NCBI RefSeq assembly: GCF_000690905.1
Contig: NZ_JMCL01000075.1
Location: forward strand, 1-57,996
From: Pseudomonas sp. Ant30-3
GTDB taxonomy: Bacteria > Pseudomonadota > Gammaproteobacteria > Pseudomonadales > Pseudomonadaceae
DNA: 57,996 nt
Direction: 5' to 3'
The position numbers and the translations under genes were made by a program. This document shows, one piece after another, positions 51,695 through 57,996 of this stretch. Positions within the stretch are counted from its first letter, which is position 1, and each line of letters begins with the position of its first letter. The notes under the pieces are model-generated. The model did no database searches and was not told the origin of the DNA. It saw nothing but the letters and a program-made list of their open reading frames with translations.

Positions 51695-53517
51695 TTAAGC
51701 GTCTCCAGGGCAGAAGTAAAGGCGCTGGCGCCCTGCTCTGCGGAGCTGAAGGCCATGCGCATGAAACCAAACAGTTCGCGACCGCTGCCGATGTTGTTGC
51801 CCAACAGCCCTTTGGCAGGTTCGCGCGCTGCAAATTCGTCGGCGTCTACCTTAAGCTCAAGTGTGCCTTCGACGCCATCGACGCGGATGATATCGCCCTC
51901 CTGCACCCGCGCCAAAGCGCCACCTACATAAGCTTCGGGACTGACATGAATGGCCGCCGGGATTTTCCCCGATGCGCCGGACATGCGTCCGTCCGTCACC
52001 AAAGCGACTTTGAAACCACGGTCCTGCAGCACGCCGAGGAATGGCGTCATCTTGTGCAATTCCGGCATTCCGTTGGAGCGCGGGCCCTGGAAACGCATGA
52101 CCGCGACAAAATCCTTCTCCAGCAGACCGGCCTTGAACGCATCGGCCAGATCCTGCTGATCCTGGAACACCATGGCCGGGGCCTCAACAATCTGGTTTTC
52201 CAGCGCCACCGCGGAAACCTTCATCACCCCGCGACCGAGGTTGCCTTCCATCACCCGCAAGCCGCCCTCTGGTGAAAATGCGCGGGCAACCGGACGCAGA
52301 ATTTCTTCGTCGAGGCTGTCGACCGGGCCTTCGCGCCAGACCAGTTGGCCGTTATCGAGGAACGGTTCCTTTGTGTACCGGCTCAAGCCATGGCCAAGCA
52401 CGGTGTTGACGTTTTCGTGCAGCAACCCTGCCGCGAGCAGTTCGCGGATCAGGAAAGACATGCCGCCCGCCGCCTGGAAGTGATTGATATCAGCCTTGCC
52501 GTTCGGGTAGACGTGGCTCAGGGTCGGCACGACTTCGGAGAGGTCAGCCATGTCCTGCCACGTCAATTGAATGCCCGCCGCCATGGCGATGGCCGGCATG
52601 TGCAGGGTGTGGTTGGTCGAGCCGCCGGTGGCGTGCAACGCGACGATGGAATTGACCAGCGAGCGCTCGTCGACGATTTCACCGATCGGCATGAAATTGC
52701 CGTTCTGCTTGGTCAGCCGTGTGACTTGCTGCGCCGCTTCACGGGTCAGGGCATCACGCAGCGGAGTGTTCGGGTTGACGAAAGAAGCGCCCGGCAAGTG
52801 CAGGCCCATGACTTCCATCAACAACTGATTGGTGTTGGCGGTGCCGTAAAACGTGCACGTGCCAGGGCTGTGATAGGAGTTCATCTCCGATTCAAGCAGC
52901 TCTTCGCGCGTCGCCTTGCCCTCGGCGTAGCGCTGGCGCACATCGGCTTTCTGTTTGTTGGAAATTCCCGAGACCATCGGCCCGCCCGGCACGAAGATGG
53001 TTGGCAGGTGACCGAAACGCAACGCGCCCATCATCAGCCCCGGGACAATCTTGTCGCAGATGCCGAGCATCAGCGCGCCGTCGAACATGTTGTGCGAGAG
53101 CGCGACGGCGGTAGACATCGCGATCACTTCACGGCTCGGCAGGCTCAGCTCCATGCCCGGCTCGCCCTGGGTCACGCCATCGCACATGGCCGGCGTGCCA
53201 CCAGCAAACTGCCCGACCGAGCCGATTTCGCGCAGGGCATTCTTTATTTGTTCAGGGAAAACTTCGTACGGCTGGTGCGCCGAGAGCATGTCGTTATATG
53301 ACGAAACAATTGCGATGTTCGCAGCGTTCATCATCCGCAGGCTGTGCTTGTCATCGCTGCCGCAACCGGCCACGCCATGGGCAAAGTTGGCGCATTGCAG
53401 CTTGCCGCGCATCGGACCGTCGCTGGCTGCCCCGCGAATAAGCGCAAGGTAAGCCTCACGAGTTGCGCGGCTACGGGCGATGAGCCGTTCGGTGACCTCA
53501 AGGACGCGGGGATGCAT
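51691..53517 (-). CDS. edd: 6-phosphogluconate dehydratase
   Basis: The 608-residue protein is of the IlvD/Edd family of [4Fe-4S] dehydratases. C-D-K-I-V-P-G-L-M-M near 180-189 and G-T-C-T-F-Y-G-T-A-N-T near 247-257 hold cluster ligands; G-C-G-S-D-D-K is near the N-terminus. It converts 6-phosphogluconate to KDPG, the substrate of Eda. It heads the edd-glk-gltRS run, divergent from gap, with a HexR-type site 121 bases upstream. Confidence 0.95.
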   Translation of the reverse strand: MHPRVLEVTERLIARSRATREAYLALIRGAASDGPMRGKLQCANFAHGVAGCGSDDKHSLRMMNAANIAIVSSYNDMLSAHQPYEVFPEQIKNALREIGSVGQFAGGTPAMCDGVTQGEPGMELSLPSREVIAMSTAVALSHNMFDGALMLGICDKIVPGLMMGALRFGHLPTIFVPGGPMVSGISNKQKADVRQRYAEGKATREELLESEMNSYHSPGTCTFYGTANTNQLLMEVMGLHLPGASFVNPNTPLRDALTREAAQQVTRLTKQNGNFMPIGEIVDERSLVNSIVALHATGGSTNHTLHMPAIAMAAGIQLTWQDMADLSEVVPTLSHVYPNGKADINHFQAAGGMSFLIRELLAAGLLHENVNTVLGHGLSRYTKEPFLDNGQLVWREGPVDSLDEEILRPVARAFSPEGGLRVMEGNLGRGVMKVSAVALENQIVEAPAMVFQDQQDLADAFKAGLLEKDFVAVMRFQGPRSNGMPELHKMTPFLGVLQDRGFKVALVTDGRMSGASGKIPAAIHVSPEAYVGGALARVQEGDIIRVDGVEGTLELKVDADEFAAREPAKGLLGNNIGSGRELFGFMRMAFSSAEQGASAFTSALETLN

Positions 53518-53637
53518 GTGTAGAACTCCAGGCTAACGGATGTGGCGACCTGATTGTCTATGCTGACCAAGGGCGCCTGTCGATGAGATGACGGACGGTT
53601 TACTTGATCGGTCGGACCAGTTGATTCAGGTCACTCG

Positions 53638-53652
53638 TTGTAGATTGAACAA
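53638..53652. promoter_or_regulatory. Candidate HexR operator 1, edd-gap region
   Basis: TTGT-AGATTGA-ACAA matches the published Pseudomonas consensus TTGT-N7/8-ACAA exactly. It is 121 bases upstream of the edd start. Confidence 0.72.
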
Positions 53653-53699
53653 AATATTGCCACTAAAAAGGCTTGTTTTCTATTTTTATGCGAATAATC

Positions 53700-53714
53700 T
53701 TGTAATTCCAACAA
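53700..53714. promoter_or_regulatory. Candidate HexR operator 2, edd-gap region
   Basis: TTGT-AATTCCA-ACAA is a second exact match, 24 bases before the gap ATG. A nearby AACAACAA (53710-53717) also fits the Crc/Hfq pattern, overlapping the operator's right half. Confidence 0.7.
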
Positions 53715-53737
53715 CAAATCGACGGCGGCCTAGTTAA

Positions 53738-54739
53738 ATGACTCTTCGCATCGCAATCAATGGATTTGGCCGTATCGGCCGCAACGTCCTGCGCGCACTG
53801 TATACCCAAGGCTACCGCCAGGATTTGCAGATTGTTGCAATCAATGACCTGGGCGACAGTGCCATCAATGCGCATCTGCTCAAATACGACACCGTTCACG
53901 GCACTTTCGACGCCCAGGTGCAGCACGATCAGGAGAGCCTGACCGTCAATGGCGATCGTATTGCTGTCAGCGCCATTCGCAACCCTGCCGAACTGCCATG
54001 GGCAGCGGAAAAAATCGACGTCGTGTTCGAGTGCACCGGTTTGTTCACCGACCGCGCGAAGGCCGCTGCGCACATTACCGCCGGCGCACGCAAAGTGATC
54101 ATCTCGGCCCCGGCCAAAGGCGCCGATGCCACGGTGGTGTACGGGGTCAACCACGACATTCTGCGTCAATCGCATCAAATTATTTCCAATGCGTCGTGCA
54201 CCACCAATTGCCTGGCTCCGGTCGCTCAGGTGCTGCACCGCGAGCTGGGCATCGAAAGCGGTCTGATGACCACGATCCATGCCTACACCAATGATCAGAA
54301 TCTGACCGACGTCTACCACACCGACCCTTACCGCGCGCGCTCGGCCACGCAGAACATGATCCCGAGCAAAACAGGGGCCGCTGAAGCGGTTGGTCTGGTC
54401 CTGCCGGAACTGGCGGGCAAGCTGACCGGGATGGCGGTGCGCGTGCCGGTGATCAATGTTTCGCTGGTCGACCTGACCGTGCAACTCAAGCGCGAAGCCT
54501 CGGCCGATGAAGTCAATGCGCTGCTCAAAGAAGCGAGCCAGCATTCAAAGATCCTCGGCTACAACACCCTGCCGCTGGTCTCGAGCGACTTCAACCACAA
54601 CCCGCTGTCATCGATCTTCGATGCCAACCACACCAAGTCCAGCGGCAAACTGCTGAAAGTGCTGGCGTGGTACGACAATGAATGGGGATTCTCCAACCGC
54701 ATGCTGGATAACTGCCTGGCGCTGTGCAACGCCGAATAA
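53738..54739 (+). CDS. gap: Glyceraldehyde-3-phosphate dehydrogenase, type I
   Basis: The 333-residue enzyme has the NAD-binding I-N-G-F-G-R-I-G-R near 6-14 and the catalytic cysteine in S-N-A-S-C-T-T-N-C near 154. It oxidises the glyceraldehyde 3-phosphate produced by Eda. It is divergent from edd and shares a 220-base control region with it, containing two HexR-type sites. The catabolic gap-1 type fits this location. Confidence 0.95.
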   Translation: MTLRIAINGFGRIGRNVLRALYTQGYRQDLQIVAINDLGDSAINAHLLKYDTVHGTFDAQVQHDQESLTVNGDRIAVSAIRNPAELPWAAEKIDVVFECTGLFTDRAKAAAHITAGARKVIISAPAKGADATVVYGVNHDILRQSHQIISNASCTTNCLAPVAQVLHRELGIESGLMTTIHAYTNDQNLTDVYHTDPYRARSATQNMIPSKTGAAEAVGLVLPELAGKLTGMAVRVPVINVSLVDLTVQLKREASADEVNALLKEASQHSKILGYNTLPLVSSDFNHNPLSSIFDANHTKSSGKLLKVLAWYDNEWGFSNRMLDNCLALCNAE

Positions 54740-54749
54740 ACACCCTCCC

Positions 54750-54853
54750 CTGCAGGAGCGAGCCTGCTCGCGATAGCGGTAAACGATAACGCGTGCTTTC
54801 TGGATTAACGCGTAGTTCAGACCTCTTTCGCGAGCAGGCTCGCTCCTACAGGG
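54750..54853. repeat. REPIN downstream of gap
   Basis: TGCAGGAGCGAGCCTGCTCGC at 54751-54771 and inverted TCGCGAGCAGGCTCGCTCCT at 54828-54847 with a 56-base spacer. No separate T-run terminator was seen. Confidence 0.83.
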
Positions 54854-54921
54854 CGTTGTGTGACGCCGAATAATCGCACTGCGCAGTTTTTCACAATTGA
54901 GCGCTTGACCACTCATGCAGA

Positions 54922-54936
54922 TGATAAGCATTATCA
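54922..54936. promoter_or_regulatory. Fur box upstream of hasI
   Basis: TGATAAG-C-ATTATCA matches the 7-1-7 Fur consensus TGATAAT-n-ATTATCA at 13 of 14 positions. It lies 28 bases before the GTG start. Confidence 0.8.
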
Positions 54937-54963
54937 TTCGCTTGAAATGGATCAGGTCTTACC

Positions 54964-55482
54964 GTGAGTCAATCGCGCTTCAATCATGTCTTCATCGCAC
55001 AGCGGATGTCCCTGCTGCGAACATTGGAGCGGATGGTCAACAACCACAGCACCGCTGAAGATCTTCTCCAGGAAACCTACCTGCGGGTCACCCGTGCCCT
55101 CAGCGAGCGTGCCATCGATCACCTTGAACCCTTCGTCTTCCAGACCGCCCGCAACCTCGCGCTGGACCATCTGCGTGCGCGGCGCATTCAGTCGCGAACG
55201 ATGCTCGACGATGTGCCGCTGGACGTCGTGGAAAGTATTGCCGCGCCGGTCAGCAGCGCCGAAGACGCCGCCCATGCCGAGCGATTACTGGAGCGTTTGA
55301 ACGTGAGCCTCAGTGAACTCAGCCAGCGTCAGCAGCAGATTTTTATCCTCAGCCGGCTGCACGGGCACAGTTATCTGGAGATTGCCGACAAGCTCGATGT
55401 CTCGTTGAGCACCGTGCAGAAGGAACTGAAACTGATCATGGCCATCTGCGTCGGCGTCGCCGAACGTTTGAACGGAGACTGA
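54964..55482 (+). CDS. hasI: ECF sigma factor, FecI/HasI type
   Basis: The 172-residue protein has sigma region 2 (residues about 10-75, S-T-A-E-D-L-L-Q-E-T-Y-L-R-V near 28-41 and F-V-F-Q-T-A-R-N-L-A near 57-66) and region 4 (Y-L-E-I-A-D-K-L-D-V-S-L-S-T-V-Q-K near 138-154). It directs transcription of the downstream receptor gene when iron is low and ligand is present. The start is GTG. Gene order sigma/anti-sigma/receptor suggests the Has heme system, since the receptor resembles HasR. Confidence 0.88.
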   Translation: MSQSRFNHVFIAQRMSLLRTLERMVNNHSTAEDLLQETYLRVTRALSERAIDHLEPFVFQTARNLALDHLRARRIQSRTMLDDVPLDVVESIAAPVSSAEDAAHAERLLERLNVSLSELSQRQQQIFILSRLHGHSYLEIADKLDVSLSTVQKELKLIMAICVGVAERLNGD

Positions 55483-55601
55483 GTCTGTAAGCGGGCTATC
55501 CAATGATCGGGGTCGACAGCCCGGTTACTTTGCTACCCTTGCCGCTCAGTCCGGGCTTCACTTATAAAACAGCCGTGCATAGACACTGCCGAGGAAACAC
55601 C

Positions 55602-56567
55602 GTGACGGACCCCTACCGCCCCCCTCCGCCTGACGCGGCGCGAGACACTGCCCGTGCGATGGACGAGGCCCTGGACTGGCTGATCGTGCTGGGCAATCCC
55701 GACGAGGAGCAGACACGACAGTTCCACGCCTGGCTGGCCGTCGATCCGCTGCATGAGCAAGCCTTCGCCAAGGCCCTGGCGATCTGGGACGGCCCGCAAG
55801 TGGCGCAATCCGCGCAACGCCTGGCCGACCTGCCGGCCAAAGTCAGCGTGCTTTCACGACTGCGTCCGCACTGGAAACCTTTGGCCACCGCCGCCGTGCT
55901 GATCCTCGGTTTGTTCAGTTTCAGCAACGTGCCCTTGCGCCTTCAGGCGGATCATCTGACCGTGGTCGGCGAGCGCCAGCGCTTGCAGCTGGAGGACGGT
56001 TCGAAAGTGCTGCTGAACACCGACTCGGCCTTTTCAAGCACCATCAACAACCAGCAGCGTGTTGCCCGTCTGTATCAGGGCGAGGCTTTTTTCGACGTGC
56101 CCGCCAGCCGTGACCGGCCCCTGCAAATCGATGCCGGCCCGGTCAAGGTCAGTGTCCGCGATACAGCGTTCGCCGTGCGATACCTCGACGGTGTGGCGCA
56201 GGTCCGGGTGCAGCGCGGCGATATCGATTTGCAGGCAACCCGCGACGACGCGCGCATACGCTTGTCCGCCGGCGAAAGCATCCGCATCGGCCCTAACGGT
56301 TTTGACCGGCCTGGCAAACTTGATGCGGCAACAGACCTGGCCTGGGTCCAGGGTCGCCTGATATTCGAGAACTGCCCGTTGCACGAAGTGCTGGCGGAGC
56401 TGCGCCGCTACTACCCTGGCTGGATCATCAATAACAACCAGCAGTTGGCGAATGTTGCCGTGACGGGCAATTACCGCCTCGATCAGCCGCTGGACGCGGT
56501 TCGCTCGCTCGCGCACATCACCTCGGCGCGCCTGCAGGAATTTCCTGCGCTGGTGATCCTGAACTGA
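55602..56567 (+). CDS. hasS: FecR/HasS-type anti-sigma factor
   Basis: The 321-residue protein has a cytoplasmic N-terminal domain with A-W-L-A-V-D-P-L-H-E-Q-A-F near 46-58 (FecR N-domain), one membrane helix near 92-106 and a periplasmic FecR domain with G-E-R-Q-R-L-Q-L-E-D-G-S near 124-135 and A-W-V-Q-G-R-L-I-F near 247-255. It relays the signal from the receptor's N-terminal domain to the sigma factor. Start is GTG at 55602 with GAGGAA upstream; the 120 bases after hasI hold no gene. Confidence 0.88.
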   Translation: MTDPYRPPPPDAARDTARAMDEALDWLIVLGNPDEEQTRQFHAWLAVDPLHEQAFAKALAIWDGPQVAQSAQRLADLPAKVSVLSRLRPHWKPLATAAVLILGLFSFSNVPLRLQADHLTVVGERQRLQLEDGSKVLLNTDSAFSSTINNQQRVARLYQGEAFFDVPASRDRPLQIDAGPVKVSVRDTAFAVRYLDGVAQVRVQRGDIDLQATRDDARIRLSAGESIRIGPNGFDRPGKLDAATDLAWVQGRLIFENCPLHEVLAELRRYYPGWIINNNQQLANVAVTGNYRLDQPLDAVRSLAHITSARLQEFPALVILN

Positions 56568-56568
56568 A

Positions 56569-56583
56569 TGAGAATTATTTTTA
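56569..56583. promoter_or_regulatory. Weaker Fur-box-like site before the receptor gene
   Basis: TGAGAAT-T-ATTTTTA matches TGATAAT-n-ATTATCA at 11 of 14 positions. It begins just after the hasS stop and 120 bases before the receptor ATG, where a HasI-dependent promoter is also expected. Confidence 0.5.
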
Positions 56584-56688
56584 CTCGATAGCTGAAGCTC
56601 GTTCGTCTCGTTATAGCCAATGCAATTGATTCGCATCTCGCATGCCAATCAGCACCTATAAAGATTCGTGCGACACGGAGCGCTATCG

Positions 56689-57996
56689 ATGTCCTCTCGC
56701 CTCACCCGCCACTCTTCTTCACCGTCGCGCATGCTGTCGCTGCTGACTGCGGCCATTCTCACGGCTGGCAGCGCGCCGCTCCTGGCAGCCACCGCCGCGG
56801 GACAACCAACACGCTCCATGGGCGACTACGCATTTGCCATTCCCCAGCAATCATTGGTCTCGGCACTTAACGCGTTCACCAGCGTTACCGGGTGGCAAGT
56901 CGGCCTGTCGGCTGAACTGGCACAAGGCGTTGCGTCCCCGGGCGTGCGCGGATCTCTACCGGCGGAAAAAGCTCTGGATCGCCTGTTGATGGGGACCAAC
57001 CTGAGCTATCGCAAGCTGGGCAACAACAGCATCGTGCTGGAAAGACGTGCCAGCGGCGGCGCGTTGAATCTGCAGCAGGTGACCATCAGCGCCACACGCC
57101 AGGAACAAAGCGTGGAAAGTGTGCCGGGGACTGTCACAGTCCATACCCGCGACGAACTGGACCGCAACAACGTCAACACGATCAAGAATCTGGTGCGCTA
57201 TGAACCGGGAGTTTCCGTGGGTGGCGCCGGCCAACGTGGCGGGATCAGCGGCTACAACATCCGTGGCATCGACGGCGACCGGATCCTGACCCAGGTCGAT
57301 GGCGTGGAAATTCCCAATGGCTTCTTCAACGGCCCGTACGCCAAGACCCAACGCAATTACGTCGATCCGGAAATCATCAAACGTGTGGAAATCCTGCGTG
57401 GCCCGGCGTCGGTGCTGTACGGCAGCAACGCCATCGGCGGTGCGGTCAGTTACTTCACGCTCGACCCCGACGACATCATCAAACCCGGCAGCGATGTCGG
57501 CGCGCGCCTCAAGACCGGCTACAGCTCCGCCGACCAAAGCTGGCTGAAATCCGCCTCGGTCGCCGGGCGTGCCGATCAGTTCGACGGCTTGCTGCATTAC
57601 AGCCAGCGCGATGGCCACGAAACCGAATCCTACGGCAACAACAACGGCACCGGCCTGGCCCGCACCGCGCAAAACCCGGAAGACGTGCGCACCTACAACG
57701 TATTGGCCAAGGTCGGCTGGAACTACAACGACGATTCACGCCTGGGCCTGACCTACGAAAAGTACAAGGACGATCGCGATGCCGATCTGAAGAGCGCTTA
57801 CGGCGGGCCGTTCTTCAATGGCCAGCCGACCATCCCGGACCGCGTCCTGCCCGGCGGTATGTACCAATGGCGGACCGGCAACGATACCGTGACCCGCGAA
57901 CGGCTCGGCGTGGAAAACAGCTTCACCCTCGACAGCCTGCTGGTGGACAACGTCAAGTGGAGCCTTAACCACCAGGTCGCCAAGACCGACCAGAGC
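56689..57996 (+). CDS. hasR: TonB-dependent heme receptor, HasR type (partial, 3' end beyond window)
   Basis: The first 436 residues are visible. A signal peptide (about 1-34, ending A-A-T-A-A), then an N-terminal signalling (STN) domain near 42-105 (F-A-I-P-Q-Q-S-L-V-S-A-L-N-A-F), a TonB-box region V-T-I-S-A-T-R near 124-130 and the plug with Y-N-I-R-G-I-D-G-D-R-I near 188-198 and R-V-E-I-L-R-G-P-A-S-V-L-Y-G-S-N-A-I-G-G near 233-252. The transferrin/hemoglobin receptor subfamily and the STN domain fit HasR paired with HasI/HasS. The naming would be firm if hasA follows, which lies outside. Confidence 0.83.
   Translation, partial: MSSRLTRHSSSPSRMLSLLTAAILTAGSAPLLAATAAGQPTRSMGDYAFAIPQQSLVSALNAFTSVTGWQVGLSAELAQGVASPGVRGSLPAEKALDRLLMGTNLSYRKLGNNSIVLERRASGGALNLQQVTISATRQEQSVESVPGTVTVHTRDELDRNNVNTIKNLVRYEPGVSVGGAGQRGGISGYNIRGIDGDRILTQVDGVEIPNGFFNGPYAKTQRNYVDPEIIKRVEILRGPASVLYGSNAIGGAVSYFTLDPDDIIKPGSDVGARLKTGYSSADQSWLKSASVAGRADQFDGLLHYSQRDGHETESYGNNNGTGLARTAQNPEDVRTYNVLAKVGWNYNDDSRLGLTYEKYKDDRDADLKSAYGGPFFNGQPTIPDRVLPGGMYQWRTGNDTVTRERLGVENSFTLDSLLVDNVKWSLNHQVAKTDQS

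Overview
The window looks like a chromosomal segment of a fluorescent Pseudomonas (P. fluorescens group). The evidence is high-GC coding sequence, gene orders I recognise from Pseudomonas (olsB-olsA; acpH-pyeR-pyeM-xenB; fadD2-fadD1 beside phaJ1; hexR/zwf-pgl-eda; edd-glk-gltR-gltS-glt transporter-oprB; hasI-hasS-hasR), and many REP/REPIN palindromes of at least four sequence types. I saw no rRNA, tRNA, CRISPR array, prophage or intact insertion sequence.

Region 1 (1-11.5 kb) is mixed housekeeping and accessory genes: a beta-lactamase-like serine hydrolase coupled to a small cysteine-rich membrane protein, an acyl-CoA-dehydrogenase-like protein, the ornithine-lipid genes olsB-olsA, an ACP phosphodiesterase, the ArsR-type pyeR-pyeM-xenB cluster, an AT-richer gene of unknown function, a GyrI-like protein, a LysE exporter and the transaminase alaC. 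Region 2 (11.5-14.8 kb) is the gluconate block (permease, kinase, LacI-type repressor). A shared 12-bp near-palindrome lies in front of all three genes.

Region 3 (14.8-34.4 kb) holds a LysR regulator divergent from a PACE efflux pump, a GST, a dual-PAS chemoreceptor of BdlA type, peptide deformylase with a YihY membrane protein, a CsbD stress protein, the fatty-acid genes fadD2-fadD1 with a lipase-like hydrolase and phaJ1, a FUSC/DUF1656/HlyD efflux set, a DUF2383 protein, a class V aminotransferase and an intradiol dioxygenase.

Region 4 (34.4-54.8 kb) is almost a complete glucose module. Outer-membrane uptake is by OprB, periplasmic binding by GltB and ABC import by GltFGK. A GltS/GltR two-component system, Glk, Zwf, Pgl, Edd, Eda and Gap carry glucose through the Entner-Doudoroff route, with HexR as local repressor. 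Likely HexR operators (TTGT-N7-ACAA) sit between edd and gap and, in degenerate form, between zwf and hexR. A-rich AANAANAA motifs of Crc/Hfq type lie beside the ribosome-binding site of at least seven genes. A mannose-isomerase-family gene and a hexose-epimerase-like gene are inserted in the module. A 1.4-kb tandem array of REPINs has duplicated the 3' end of the epimerase gene.

Region 5 (54.9 kb to the end) is an iron-regulated ECF sigma / anti-sigma / TonB receptor set of HasI-HasS-HasR type with Fur-box-like sites. The receptor gene runs off the window.
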